From: Chromobacterium sphagni
GTDB taxonomy: Bacteria; Pseudomonadota; Gammaproteobacteria; Burkholderiales; Chromobacteriaceae
Reading direction: 5' to 3'
Assembly (NCBI RefSeq): GCF_001855555.1
Contig: NZ_MKCT01000023.1
Location: forward strand, 1-61,204
Length of the DNA: 61,204 nt
Shown: positions 29,867 through 38,854 of the stretch, one piece after another
How positions within the stretch are numbered: the stretch's first letter is position 1
Layout: every line of letters begins with the position of its first letter
Notes under the pieces: generated by a model
What the model saw: the letters and a program-made list of their open reading frames with translations, nothing else
The model's database searches: none
Told to the model about the DNA's origin: nothing
Position numbers and translations under genes: made by a program

Positions 29867-30079
29867 TTAGTAGAGTTTCGGCGGCAGCATTTGGCTGCGG
29901 ATGCGCTTGTAGTGGCGCTTAACCGCAGCAGCGTGCTTGCGCTTGCGCTCGGTGGTCGGCTTCTCGTAGAACTCGCGGGCGCGCAGTTCGGTCAGCAGAC
30001 CAGTCTTTTCCACAGCGCGCTTGAAGCGACGCAGAGCAACTTCAAACGGTTCGTTCTCTTTAACGCGAATATTCGGCAT
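29867..30079 (-). CDS. rpsU: 30S ribosomal protein S21
   Basis: The 70-residue basic protein is S21, a late-binding small-subunit protein near the mRNA exit site. It starts [20 protein letters not shown] and ends [13 protein letters not shown], both typical. It is the first gene of the rpsU-yqeY-dnaG-rpoD run on the minus strand and is followed by a hairpin that probably limits read-through. Confidence 0.97.
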   Translation of the reverse strand: MPNIRVKENEPFEVALRRFKRAVEKTGLLTELRAREFYEKPTTERKRKHAAAVKRHYKRIRSQMLPPKLY

Positions 30080-30242
30080 TTACTTAAGGGTCCTTAGATT
30101 TCTTTAGGGCGCGGCCAGGGCCGCCGCCTGTAAAAACAGCATTTTAGCAATGTTACTGCATTTGTAAAAGTCTGAAACGACAACGTCAGGTCATCTTGTG
30201 GTGTTTTGCGCGGTTTGGCGCGGCCAGCCTGGGCCATGAACA

Positions 30243-31036
30243 TCACGACTTGACGGAAGAAATCACCCCCTCACTAGGAGAACTTGGCGTTGCACTATAA
30301 AAACGTTTCGGCATCCGACCGGCCAGATAGGCGGCTCGGCCAGCTTCCACGGCCAGTTTCATTGCATGCGCCATCAGCACCGGTTGCCGGGCGCCGGCAA
30401 TCGCGGTATTCATCAGTACGCCGTCGCAGCCCAACTCCATCGCAACCGCCGCATCGGAGGCGGTGCCCACGCCGGCATCCACCAGCACCGGGACTTTGGA
30501 CTGCTCGATAATCAGTTGCAGGTTCCACGGATTGAGTATCCCCATGCCGGAACCGATCAAGCTGGCCAGCGGCATGATCGCGCAGCAACCGATCTGCTCC
30601 AGCTCGCGCGCGACGATGGGATCGTCCGAGGTATAGACCAAGACGTCGAAGCCCTCCGCCACCAGCACTTCGGCGGCCTTGAGGGTTTCTTTTACATTGG
30701 GGTACAGATTGTTCGGATCCCCAGCACTTCCAGCTTGACGAAACGATGGTCGTCGAGAAGCTCCCGGGCCAGCCGCAAAGTCCGGATGGCGTCCTCGGCG
30801 GAGTAGCACCCCGCCGTATTGGGCAGCAGGTTATACCGGTTCTTTGGCAAAAAGTCCAACAAATTCGGCTCGTTAGCGTTTTGCCCCAGATTGACGCGGC
30901 GGATCGCCACGGTGACGATTTCAGTGCCGGCGGCGTCCAGCGCCTCCGCAGTTTGCTGAAAATCCCGGTACTTGCCGGTCCCCACCAACAGCCGCGAACT
31001 GAATGTCCTGCCGGCTATCACCAGTTGATCGCTCAC
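30243..31036 (-). pseudogene. thiG: Thiazole synthase ThiG, one apparent frameshift
   Basis: ThiG forms the thiazole ring of thiamine from deoxyxylulose phosphate, dehydroglycine and ThiS-thiocarboxylate. Two frames join into a full TIM-barrel protein of about 264 residues. The first half begins with a GTG at 31036 ([20 protein letters not shown]) and reaches VKLEVLG, which has the active-site Lys. The second half continues [20 protein letters not shown] and contains [20 protein letters not shown]. One G missing from the run at about 30717-30720 explains the break. Both halves are fully conserved, so a sequence error is likely. It follows thiS by 35 bases. Confidence 0.85.
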
Positions 31037-31071
31037 CTGCTTCCCCTTCCCTTCGATACGGTAAGACAGCC

Positions 31072-31281
31072 TCAGCCTCCGCCGACGGCCACCACGATTT
31101 CCAGCTCGTCGCCGTCGGCCAGCGCCGCCTGCGGATACTGGCTGCGCGGCACGATCTCGCCGTTGCGCTCCACCGCCACCCGCTTGCCGGTCAACTCCAG
31201 CGCCACTACCAGTTCGGCCAGCGTCGACACGCCGACGAAGCGCCTGGCCTCGCCGTTGATATGCAGATTCAACTGATTCAT
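31072..31281 (-). CDS. thiS: Sulfur carrier protein ThiS
   Basis: This 69-residue ubiquitin-fold protein carries sulfur as a C-terminal thiocarboxylate to ThiG. It starts [15 protein letters not shown] and ends VVAVGGG, with the required C-terminal Gly-Gly. Its start codon overlaps the spoT stop (ATGA), so it is translated behind spoT, and thiG follows. No adenylyltransferase ThiF gene is nearby. Confidence 0.93.
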   Translation of the reverse strand: MNQLNLHINGEARRFVGVSTLAELVVALELTGKRVAVERNGEIVPRSQYPQAALADGDELEIVVAVGGG

Positions 31282-33437
31282 CTTCTCTCCACGCGTTGCA
31301 CCACCCCCAGCTGGCGGACGGCGTTCAGCACGCGCTCCAGATGCTCGACGCCTTCCACCTGCAGGCGGAAGTGGATGTTGAACAGGCCATCGCCATCGCG
31401 GCTGCTATCCTGGGTGTCGGCGCTCTCTATATTGGCCGACGCCTGCGAGATGGCGGTGGCGATATCGGCCAGCGCGCCGCGCTCGTTACGCGACAGCACG
31501 CCGACGGTGACGCCGAACATCCGGTCGCGCTGCGCCTCCCAATTCACTTCCAGCAGCTTGTCGTGGTCGGCGCGGCGGGCGTTCGGGCAGCCGGTGCGGT
31601 GTATCACCAGGCCTTGGCCTTTGGTGATCACGCCCAATATCTCGTCGCCGGGCAAGGGATTGCAGCAAGGCGACAGCTGCACCATGCCGGCCTCGTTGCC
31701 GCGGATGGTGATGGGGCCGACACGCACGCCCTCGCCCAGCCTCTCGCCGGCCAGCTCCAGCATGCGGCGCGCCACCACGATGGGCAGCAGCTTGCCGGTG
31801 CCGATTTCGGCCAGCACATCGTCGAAACTGCTCATCTTCTCGCCGTAGGCGGCGAAATATTCCACCCGGAGGTCGTCGCTGACCGCCAGCGGCGTGGTCG
31901 CCAAGGCGCCAACTGCTTGGCGCAGCAATTTCTCGCCCAGCGCCACCGCTTCCTCGCGCTGCAGGCTCTTCAGGTAATTGCGGATGCCGGAGCGGGCGCG
32001 GCCGCTCTGCACGAAGGCCAGCCACGACGGATTGGGCTTGGCTTGGGTGGAGGTGATGATCTCCACCGTGTCGCCGTTGCGCAGCACGGTGCGCAGCGGC
32101 ACCAGCGCGTGGTTGACGCGGGCGGCGATGCAGCGGTGGCCGACGTCGGTATGCACCGCGTAGGCGAAGTCCACCGGAGTGGCGCCCTGCGGCATCACCA
32201 TGATCTTGCCCTTGGGCGTGAACACATAGACCTCGTCCGGGAACAGGTCGATCTTGATGTGTTCCAGGAACTCGACCGCGTCGTCGCTCTCCTCCTGCAT
32301 GTCCAGCAGCTTCTGCAGCCACTGGTGCGTGCGCTGCTGCGCGGTGTTGACGCCGCCGCCGCTCTTGTACATCCAGTGCGAGGCGACGCCGGCCTCGGCC
32401 ACACTGTGCATTTCGCGGGTGCGGATCTGCATCTCCACCGGCGTGCCGTAGGGGCCGAACAGCGTGGTGTGCAGGCTCTGATAGCCATTGCCCTTGGGAA
32501 TGGCGATGTAATCCTTGAATTTGCCGGGAATCGGCTTGTACAGACTGTGCAGCGCGCCCAGCGCCAGATAGCAGGCGGGAATGTCGTTGACCACCACGCG
32601 GAAGCCGTAGATGTCCAGCACCTCGGAGAAAGACAGATGCTTCTCCTGCATTTTCTTGTAGATGCTGTAGAGGTTCTTCTCGCGGCCCTTGATGGTGGCT
32701 TCGATATTGCTCTGCACCAGGCGCTGGCTGACCGCCTGCAAAATCTTGTTGACCACTTCGCGGCGGTTGCCGCGCGCGGCGCGCACCGCCTTGGACAGCA
32801 CGCCGTAGCGGTGCGGGTGCAGATGCTTGAACGCCAGGTCCTGCAGTTCGCGGTAGACCTTGTTCAGACCGATGCGGTTGGCGATCGGCGCGTAGATTTC
32901 CAGCGTTTCCAGCGCGATGCGGCGGCGCTTGTCCTCGCGCATCGAGTCCAGCGTGCGCATATTGTGCAGCCGGTCGGCCAGCTTGACGATGATCACACGG
33001 ATGTCGCGCGCCATCGCCAGCACCATCTTGCGGAAGCTCTCCGCCTGCGCGGCTTCCTTGGTCTGGTATTCCAGCCTTTCCAGCTTCGACAGGCCGTCCA
33101 CCAGATCGGCGACGATCTTGCCGAACTTCTCGATCAGCGTCGGCTTGGTGACGCCGGTGTCTTCCAGCACGTCGTGCAACAAGGCGGCCGCCAAGCCCTG
33201 CACGTCCAGCCGCCATTCGGCGAGCATAGTCGCCACCGCCAGCGGGTGGGTGATGTAGGGTTCGCCGCTCTTGCGGGTCTGGCCTTCGTGCGCCTCGCGG
33301 CTGACCGAGAAGGCCAACCGGAGCAGCTCGATGTCTTCCGGCTTGAGATAACGCGCGGCATTCCCGAAGAACGCCGCCGCGTCGGAGTCGATCAGGGCGT
33401 TGTAGTCAATGCCTGTCTCTATGCCGGTGCCCATCAT
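31278..33437 (-). CDS. spoT: Bifunctional (p)ppGpp synthetase/hydrolase SpoT
   Basis: This 719-residue RelA/SpoT protein sets the level of (p)ppGpp. The N-terminal HD hydrolase domain is intact, with [13 protein letters not shown] near residue 66 and [10 protein letters not shown] near residue 89, followed by [12 protein letters not shown]. The synthetase domain has [13 protein letters not shown] near residue 250 and [12 protein letters not shown] near residue 318. TGS ([20 protein letters not shown] near residue 400) and a C-terminal ACT domain follow. The intact HD residues argue for SpoT and not a synthetase-only RelA. It lies in gmk-rpoZ-spoT, the E. coli order, and overlaps thiS. Confidence 0.95.
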   Translation of the reverse strand: MMGTGIETGIDYNALIDSDAAAFFGNAARYLKPEDIELLRLAFSVSREAHEGQTRKSGEPYITHPLAVATMLAEWRLDVQGLAAALLHDVLEDTGVTKPTLIEKFGKIVADLVDGLSKLERLEYQTKEAAQAESFRKMVLAMARDIRVIIVKLADRLHNMRTLDSMREDKRRRIALETLEIYAPIANRIGLNKVYRELQDLAFKHLHPHRYGVLSKAVRAARGNRREVVNKILQAVSQRLVQSNIEATIKGREKNLYSIYKKMQEKHLSFSEVLDIYGFRVVVNDIPACYLALGALHSLYKPIPGKFKDYIAIPKGNGYQSLHTTLFGPYGTPVEMQIRTREMHSVAEAGVASHWMYKSGGGVNTAQQRTHQWLQKLLDMQEESDDAVEFLEHIKIDLFPDEVYVFTPKGKIMVMPQGATPVDFAYAVHTDVGHRCIAARVNHALVPLRTVLRNGDTVEIITSTQAKPNPSWLAFVQSGRARSGIRNYLKSLQREEAVALGEKLLRQAVGALATTPLAVSDDLRVEYFAAYGEKMSSFDDVLAEIGTGKLLPIVVARRMLELAGERLGEGVRVGPITIRGNEAGMVQLSPCCNPLPGDEILGVITKGQGLVIHRTGCPNARRADHDKLLEVNWEAQRDRMFGVTVGVLSRNERGALADIATAISQASANIESADTQDSSRDGDGLFNIHFRLQVEGVEHLERVLNAVRQLGVVQRVERR

Positions 33438-33453
33438 CTACTCCGTCCAGCAA

Positions 33454-33660
33454 TCAGGCCTTGCCGCGATTGAGGATTTCCTTGCCGACATGGCCGGCTG
33501 CGATTTCACGCAGGGCGACCACGGTCGGCTTGTGTCGGCCCGGCTCTACGAAAGAGGTGGCTCCGGAGGCAACCTGACGCGCGCGGTAAGCGGCGGCCAG
33601 AGTCAGGTCAAAACGGTTCTGGATGCGGTCCAGGCAGTCGTCAACAGTAATGCGGGCCAT
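33454..33660 (-). CDS. rpoZ: RNA polymerase omega subunit
   Basis: The 68-residue omega subunit helps fold beta-prime and, in E. coli, forms part of a ppGpp binding site. [20 protein letters not shown] is the standard start, and the core [12 protein letters not shown] and [16 protein letters not shown] are conserved. It lies between gmk and spoT, 16 bases before spoT. Confidence 0.96.
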   Translation of the reverse strand: MARITVDDCLDRIQNRFDLTLAAAYRARQVASGATSFVEPGRHKPTVVALREIAAGHVGKEILNRGKA

Positions 33661-33743
33661 GGTTTCTCTCAGCTAGATGTAAGGGTTATGGGGTTCACTA
33701 TATCGAATTTTCGCCTTTGCAATACAGCAAGGACGGACTATTT

Positions 33744-34376
33744 TTACTGCGCGCCGGCGCTGCCCATGTAACGGAACATCTCGGCCAGGCGGCGGCACTG
33801 CACCTCGCTGCGCAGACGGCGCGCGCGGACGATGCTGATCAGGTCCTGGCGGGCGCGTTCGAAGTCGTCGTTGACCACGATGTAGTCGTACTCGGCGATC
33901 TTGTCGATCTCGGCGCGGGCGGAGGCCAGCCGGCGCAGGATGACGTCTTCGGTATCGGTATCGCGGCCGCGCAGACGGCGCTCCAGCTCTTCGATCGAGG
34001 GCGGCGCGATGAAGATGCCGACCGCGCCGGGGAAGACCTTGCGCACCTGCTCGGCGCCCTGCCAATCGATTTCCAGCAGGATGTCCTGGCCAACTTCCAG
34101 CCGGCTGCGTATCCATGGCGCGCTGGTGCCGTAGCAGTTGCCGTAGACTTCGGCGTGCTCGAGGAAATCGCCGCGCGCCACCATGGCGTCGAAGACGGCC
34201 CGGTCGACAAAGTGGTAATGCTTGCCGTCGATCTCGCCCTTGCGCGCCGGACGGGTGCTGTAGGACACCGACAATTCGACGCTGGGCTCGGCCTGCAGCA
34301 GAGCGGCCACCAGGGAAGTCTTGCCGGCGCCGGACGGCGCAACCACGATGTAAATGTTCCCGATAGGCTGGCTCAT
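33744..34376 (-). CDS. gmk: Guanylate kinase
   Basis: Gmk phosphorylates GMP to GDP with ATP. The 210-residue protein has the P loop APSGAGKTSL at residues 13-22, then the GMP-binding SYSTRPARKGEIDGKHYHFV near residue 38 and DILLEIDWQGAEQVRK near residue 97. The size is usual for bacteria. It heads the gmk-rpoZ-spoT-thiS-thiG run on the minus strand and is divergent from a purine permease gene. Confidence 0.96.
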   Translation of the reverse strand: MSQPIGNIYIVVAPSGAGKTSLVAALLQAEPSVELSVSYSTRPARKGEIDGKHYHFVDRAVFDAMVARGDFLEHAEVYGNCYGTSAPWIRSRLEVGQDILLEIDWQGAEQVRKVFPGAVGIFIAPPSIEELERRLRGRDTDTEDVILRRLASARAEIDKIAEYDYIVVNDDFERARQDLISIVRARRLRSEVQCRRLAEMFRYMGSAGAQ

Positions 34377-34539
34377 AAATACAAACGTTTGCCGGAGAGT
34401 AATTTTTCAGGATAGCACAGCGGGGCGGCGATTGTTAAGCAGAGACATATTTTCACGTCAAGATTTAGGTGTTTCAGACCCTGCTGATCGATAATGCCGC
34501 CGTTTTCATACTCATGCAACCCGCCCGGAGTACCGCTTC

Positions 34540-35838
34540 ATGCAACTGCTGGAAAGCTTGTTCAAGCTCAAGGAACACGGCACCACGGTGAGGACCGAAG
34601 TCATTGCCGGCTTCACCACCTTCCTGACCATGGCCTACATCATCCTGGTCAATCCGCTGATCCTGTCGAGCACCGGCATGGACCTCAACGCGGTGTTCGT
34701 CGCCACTTGCCTCGCCGCCGCGCTGGGCACCGCCATCATGGGCCTGGTGGCCAACTACCCGATCGCGCTGGCGCCGGGCATGGGCCTGAACGCCTACTTC
34801 ACCTTCAGCGTGGTCAAGGGCATGGGCCTGTCATGGGAAACCGCGCTGGGCGCGGTGTTCATCTCCGGCCTGGTATTTCTGGCGGTCAGCCTGTTCAAGG
34901 TGCGCGAAGCCATCGTCAACGCGATACCGCAATCGCTGAAGTTCGCCATCTCCGCCGGGGTGGGGATGTTCCTGGCCATCATCGCGCTGAAGAACGCCGG
35001 CGTGATCGCCGCCCATCCGGCCACCTACCTGACGCTGGGCAACATCCACAGCCCCACCACCCTGCTGGCCATCTTCGGCTTCTTCCTGATCGTGGCGCTG
35101 GAATACCGCAAGGTGCCCGGCTCCATCATCATCGGTATCCTGGTGGTCACCGTGCTGTCGATCGCGCTTGGCCTGTCGCCGTTCAAGGGCGTGGTATCGC
35201 CGATCCCGAGCATGGCGCCGACCTTCATGCAGATGGACATCCAGGGCGCGCTGCATGCCGGCCTGATAGGCGTGATCTTCGTGTTCTTCTTCGTCGACCT
35301 ATTCGACACCACCGGCACCCTGGTGGGCGTATCGCACCGCGCCGGCCTCTTGGACAAGGACGGCAAGCTGCCGCGCCTGAAGCGCGCGCTGATGGCGGAT
35401 TCAATAGCCATCACCGCCGGCGCCATGATGGGCACCTCGTCCACCACCGCCTACGTGGAGTCCGCCGCCGGCACCGCGGTGGGCGGCCGCACCGGCCTCA
35501 CCGCCGTGGTGGTGGCGCTGCTGTTCCTGGCCGCGCTGTGGTTGTCGCCGCTGGCCGCCACTGTGCCGGCCTACGCCACCGCGCCGGCGCTGTGCTATGT
35601 GGCGGTGCTGATGGCCCGGGGCCTGGCGGAAATCGAATGGAACGACCTAACCGAGTCCGCCCCGGCGGTGATGACGGCGCTGGCGATGCCGTTCACCTTC
35701 TCCATCGCCGACGGCATCGCCTTCGGCTTCATCAGCTACGCGGTGATCAAGATCCTGGCCGGCCGCTTCGCCGACCTGAAGCCGGCGGTGCTGGTGATCG
35801 CCGCCTTGTGGGTGTTCAAACTGGCTTTCTTCGCCTGA
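34540..35838 (+). CDS. NCS2-type (AzgA/GhxP/PbuG-like) purine permease
   Basis: The 432-residue inner-membrane protein imports a purine base, probably adenine, guanine or hypoxanthine. Its sequence fits the AzgA-like branch of the nucleobase transporters: TEVIAGFTTFLTMAYIILVN near residue 19, ALAPGMGLNAYF near residue 76, FVDLFDTTGTLVGV near residue 250 and GTSSTTAYVESAAGTAVGGR near residue 297. About 12-14 hydrophobic segments are visible. A longer frame starting at 34494 in another register is a shadow. It is followed by apt, which would convert imported adenine to AMP. No purine riboswitch is visible in the leader. Confidence 0.9.
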   Translation: MQLLESLFKLKEHGTTVRTEVIAGFTTFLTMAYIILVNPLILSSTGMDLNAVFVATCLAAALGTAIMGLVANYPIALAPGMGLNAYFTFSVVKGMGLSWETALGAVFISGLVFLAVSLFKVREAIVNAIPQSLKFAISAGVGMFLAIIALKNAGVIAAHPATYLTLGNIHSPTTLLAIFGFFLIVALEYRKVPGSIIIGILVVTVLSIALGLSPFKGVVSPIPSMAPTFMQMDIQGALHAGLIGVIFVFFFVDLFDTTGTLVGVSHRAGLLDKDGKLPRLKRALMADSIAITAGAMMGTSSTTAYVESAAGTAVGGRTGLTAVVVALLFLAALWLSPLAATVPAYATAPALCYVAVLMARGLAEIEWNDLTESAPAVMTALAMPFTFSIADGIAFGFISYAVIKILAGRFADLKPAVLVIAALWVFKLAFFA

Positions 35839-35857
35839 AAACTTGAGCACCGCCTGG

Positions 35858-35893
35858 CAAAAAGGCCTGCCGCCACAGCGGCGGGCCTTATTG
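35858..35893 (+). terminator. Terminator of the purine permease gene
   Basis: The stem aaaggcctgccgc with gcggcgggccttt-like partner (one mismatch) is followed by TTATTGTT, 20 bases after the stop. Confidence 0.75.
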
Positions 35894-35951
35894 TTGGCCG
35901 ACGCCCATCGGCAAATATCGCAGTCTCTTGATTTCGAAGTACAATAGCGCC

Positions 35952-36509
35952 ATGGAAAACCTCAGCAATCTCGACTACTCCAGCTACCTGAAGGGCTGGA
36001 TTCGCACCGTGCCCAACTGGCCGCAACAAGGCGTGATGTTCCGCGACATCACCCCGTTGCTGCAAAACCCGAAAACCTTCCGCATGCTGATCGACATCTA
36101 CGTCCATCGCTACATGATCGAGAAGGTGGATCTGGTGGCCGGCCTCGACGCGCGCGGCTTCATCATCGGTTCGGTTCTGGCCTACGAGCTGAACGTCGGC
36201 TTCGTTCCCATCCGCAAGAAGGGCAAGCTGCCCTTCACCACGGTTGAGGAAGAGTACGAGCTGGAGTACGGCAACGCCGCGGTGGAAATGCACACCGACG
36301 CCTGCAAGCCGGGCGACCGCGTGATCCTGATCGACGACCTGGTGGCCACCGGCGGCACCATGATGGCCGGCTACAAGCTGCTGAAGCGCATGGGCGCCGA
36401 CGTGCTGGAGGCCGCCGCCATCATCGAACTGCCGGAGCTGGGCGGCGCCCAGCTGGTGCGCGACGGCGGCCTGGACCTGTTCACCGTCTGCAGCTACGAA
36501 GGCCATTGA
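35952..36509 (+). CDS. apt: Adenine phosphoribosyltransferase
   Basis: Apt salvages adenine to AMP using PRPP. The 185-residue protein has the PRPP-binding motif [14 protein letters not shown] near residue 121, the N-terminal [11 protein letters not shown] near residue 31 and [20 protein letters not shown] near residue 68. The start [13 protein letters not shown] at 35952 is chosen because similarity begins there; the frame opens at 35928. There is no ribosome binding site, and a TACAAT box ends only six bases before the ATG, so the mRNA may be leaderless. It follows a purine permease, separated by a terminator. Confidence 0.95.
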   Translation: MENLSNLDYSSYLKGWIRTVPNWPQQGVMFRDITPLLQNPKTFRMLIDIYVHRYMIEKVDLVAGLDARGFIIGSVLAYELNVGFVPIRKKGKLPFTTVEEEYELEYGNAAVEMHTDACKPGDRVILIDDLVATGGTMMAGYKLLKRMGADVLEAAAIIELPELGGAQLVRDGGLDLFTVCSYEGH

Positions 36510-36530
36510 GCCCCGTCTTGGCCGCATCGA

Positions 36531-36555
36531 AAAAGGAGCCTCCGGCTCCTTTTTT
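36531..36555 (+). terminator. Terminator of apt
   Basis: The 10 bp stem aaaaggagcc with ggctcctttt, a 3-base loop and a T run lie 21 bases after the apt stop. Confidence 0.9.
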
Positions 36556-36565
36556 CATGGCCGAA

Positions 36566-36589
36566 AAAAAGCCCGGCGCAAGGCCGGGC
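36566..36589 (-). terminator. Terminator of the PadR operon
   Basis: On the minus strand gcccggc pairs with gccgggc around a 5-base loop and is followed by TTTTTTT. It lies 25 bases after the last gene of the operon. Confidence 0.85.
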
Positions 36590-36614
36590 AAGGGACACGG
36601 AGTCATACCGTATT

Positions 36615-37376
36615 TCAATCCTGAGCCAACGACACCTTAACCGCCTGGCCCTTGACCCTCACCTTCAGCGGCGCGCCCGGCATATTGATCCAGTCGCTGC
36701 TCACCTTGTTGGCCTGTCCTTCCACCTGGTAATCCAGCTTCGCCGTCTTGCCGGCGCTGAAATCCAGTTTCACCATCTGGCCATTGACCTCGACGCTCGC
36801 CGCCGGCTGCGCGCCCTGCAGCGCGAGGTCGGCCGTAACCGCCTGGCCGTCCAGCGCCACCAGCTTGCTAACGCCCTTGAAGTCCAGGTTCACCGCTTCG
36901 CCCTTCACCCTCAACTCGCCGACATTGCCTTTCACATCGCTCTTGACCGCATCGCCGGACAGATTTATCGCGCCGTAAGCGCCCTTCAGGTCGATGTGCA
37001 CCGCCTGGCCGTGAATCCGCACCTTGTCGAACTGGCCGGATATATCGCCGTTCACCGCCTTCAGGTCTACATCCAGCTGCTTGCCCGGCTTGACGTTGCC
37101 GCGGATCACCAGCGCGCAGCGCTCGGCGGCCACCGCTCCCAGGTCGATCCGGAAAGTCAGCTCGCCCCCCTGCCGGGTGGTCAGCACCTTGCAACCGGTG
37201 TCGGACCAGTTGCGCTTCTCGAGGCTCAGCTTGTAAGGCTTGGCCGCGTCGGCGGTCAGCTCCAGCTTGGCGGCGTCGCCGCGGAAATTCAGCCGGTCTA
37301 TACTGCCGGCCTCCTCGGCGCGGGCCGCGGCGCTGGCTGTCAGCAGCAGGCCGGCGGCGATCTTGGCTATGCTCAT
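36615..37376 (-). CDS. Exported beta-repeat protein (DUF4097/GIN-like), unknown function
   Basis: This 253-residue protein has a signal peptide (MSIAKIAAGLLLTASAAARA). The mature part is built almost wholly of short beta-strand repeats with the pattern G-[QDE]-A-V-x-x-D-[LF]-K, for example GQAVHIDLKG, GDAVKSDVKG, GEAVNLDFKG, GQAVTADLAL, GQMVKLDFSA and GQAVKVSL. This suggests a beta-solenoid or the stacked strands of DUF4097/GIN-type adhesin-like domains. Two cysteines near residues 60 and 86 could form a disulfide. The start at 37376 has AGGAG upstream. It is the last gene of the PadR-DUF1700 operon and probably the exported partner. Confidence 0.7.
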   Translation of the reverse strand: MSIAKIAAGLLLTASAAARAEEAGSIDRLNFRGDAAKLELTADAAKPYKLSLEKRNWSDTGCKVLTTRQGGELTFRIDLGAVAAERCALVIRGNVKPGKQLDVDLKAVNGDISGQFDKVRIHGQAVHIDLKGAYGAINLSGDAVKSDVKGNVGELRVKGEAVNLDFKGVSKLVALDGQAVTADLALQGAQPAASVEVNGQMVKLDFSAGKTAKLDYQVEGQANKVSSDWINMPGAPLKVRVKGQAVKVSLAQD

Positions 37377-37398
37377 CAGGGTTCTCCTTGCCATGGTT

Positions 37399-37692
37399 TC
37401 AGTGCAGATACAGCCAGTAGCTGGCGGCATTGACGATGACCGCCGCGCTGATGGCCAGCGCCTGGATCGCCAGCTGGCCGCGGCTGTGGCGCAGGATGCG
37501 GCGGCGGGCGAAGGCGGCGGCGGCCAGTTGCCGGGTTTCGGTCAGAATGGCCAGCAGGCGATTTTCGCTGCCGCGGTCGGACACCGCGTCGCGGATATAG
37601 CCGCGGTAGTCGTTGAGGATCTTGCGCAGCTCGGCTTCCGGCAGTTCCACCAGAGTCAGTTGCAATTGCTGCAGGCAGGCATCGTTTTTCAT
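37399..37692 (-). CDS. Small HAAS-like membrane protein
   Basis: This 97-residue protein has an N-terminal helical region that aligns with the HAAS domain of the upstream DUF1700 protein: LQQLQLTLVELPEAELRKIL followed by NDYRGYIRDAV, against LQQLERALSGLKPEMVREIL followed by SDYDEYFNDAL. A single C-terminal membrane segment, LAIQALAISAAVIVNAASYW, ends the protein. The start MKNDACLQQ at 37692 has GGGAG nine bases upstream; MGVLIM at 37707 is possible. It looks like a shortened paralogue of its neighbour. The function is unknown. Confidence 0.72.
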   Translation of the reverse strand: MKNDACLQQLQLTLVELPEAELRKILNDYRGYIRDAVSDRGSENRLLAILTETRQLAAAAFARRRILRHSRGQLAIQALAISAAVIVNAASYWLYLH

Positions 37693-37726
37693 GATCAACA
37701 CTCCCATTGGATTGCAAAGTTTTGGT

Positions 37727-38854
37727 TCAGGCCGCGGCGTTTTCGCGGTCCTTGCCGGACACCAGTTCGATCTGATACTTCACATAGGACACCAGCACTC
37801 GCCAGGTCAGCCGGGTCAGCCACACGCAGAACACCAGTCCCAGCGCGCCGCTCAGCAACAAGCCCAAACCCACCACCAGCGCGCTCATTCCCACCGACAG
37901 GCCGGGCAAGGCGTCGATCTGAATGTGGTCGGTGCCATCTTTCAACGCGATCTTGCTTTCTGAAATTTCCAGCGCGCTGCCGCCATCGTTCAGCAAAATG
38001 CTGCTTTTCGGCCCATTGGCGGCAAGCTTAAGTGCGGTGCCGCCGGCCGAGGCGTCAAACTGCACCAAGCGGCTGTTGTCATCGACGCGGGCGGTGAACA
38101 CATCCCCGCTGTCTTCACGCAAAGTCAGTTCGCGGATCGCGCGGCCATTGATGCTGACTTCGCCATCCTCAATCTGGGCAAGCTGGCGCACGGTCGGCTG
38201 GCTGGCATCGACCTTCAATTTCCCCTGCTGTTTGAACACCAGCAGCGAGTCGCCCCGCCGGGTCTTGAGTTCGAAACGGTCGCCATCGTCCGGGTTCAGC
38301 ATCAAGCGGCCGTTATCAATCCAGACCTGCCCGGCGTGATCGTTCTTATCGCTGCTCAAGGCCATTTCCGCCCCATTGTCGCCATAGCGACCGATATAAT
38401 CGCCATGGCGACCGATATACCAGCCGGAGCCGTCGCTGGTGAATTGCGGCCAGCCGAACAGGCTGTGGCTGCCCCAGCCCACCACCACCGCCAGCCCGGC
38501 CACCAGGAAGCTGAGCGAGACGATGTAGCCGACCGTCAGAAACAACAGGTAGGCCAGGAAAGGCAGGGCCAGGAAGAAATTGAGCACGCCCAGCCCGGCG
38601 ATGGACACCATCACCCGCGACAGGTTGGCGAAGGAGCGGTGCTGCTCCCACTGCCGGTAGTGGCTTTGCGCCTTCAGTTCGCGCGCCAGTTTCTGCGGGC
38701 TGCCCAGCGCCGCCACCACCTCGGCCTCGTCGCGGCCGTCGGCCAGCGCGTCGTTGAAATACTCGTCGTAATCCGAGAGGATTTCGCGCACCATTTCCGG
38801 CTTCAGTCCGGACAGCGCCCGCTCCAGCTGCTGTAAAAAGTCTTTGCGCGTCAT
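37727..38854 (-). CDS. DUF1700/HAAS-domain membrane protein
   Basis: The 375-residue protein begins with a HAAS domain (MTRKDFLQQLERALSGLKPE, then VVAALGSPQKLARELKAQ). Two or three membrane segments follow near residues 82-135 and a charged loop with a 7-residue tandem repeat (IGRHGDY, IGRYGDN). A long beta-rich region precedes a last membrane segment near residues 325-350. HAAS-domain proteins are typically encoded next to PadR regulators in Firmicutes and are thought to act in envelope regulation. Its start overlaps the padR stop (ATGA), so the two are coupled. What the beta region senses is unknown. Confidence 0.8.
   Translation of the reverse strand: MTRKDFLQQLERALSGLKPEMVREILSDYDEYFNDALADGRDEAEVVAALGSPQKLARELKAQSHYRQWEQHRSFANLSRVMVSIAGLGVLNFFLALPFLAYLLFLTVGYIVSLSFLVAGLAVVVGWGSHSLFGWPQFTSDGSGWYIGRHGDYIGRYGDNGAEMALSSDKNDHAGQVWIDNGRLMLNPDDGDRFELKTRRGDSLLVFKQQGKLKVDASQPTVRQLAQIEDGEVSINGRAIRELTLREDSGDVFTARVDDNSRLVQFDASAGGTALKLAANGPKSSILLNDGGSALEISESKIALKDGTDHIQIDALPGLSVGMSALVVGLGLLLSGALGLVFCVWLTRLTWRVLVSYVKYQIELVSGKDRENAAA
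38380..38419 (-). repeat. 21-base tandem repeat inside the DUF1700 gene
   Basis: Two copies of cgccatrgcgaccgatata start at 38380 and 38401, 21 bases apart, differing at one position. They encode IGRHGDY and IGRYGDN. Such in-frame repeats can gain or lose copies by slippage. Confidence 0.7.

Noticed and set aside
34377-34539. Possible purine riboswitch before the permease gene
   Set aside because: The leader lacks the conserved purine aptamer core and has no paired P1-P3 arrangement I can draw.
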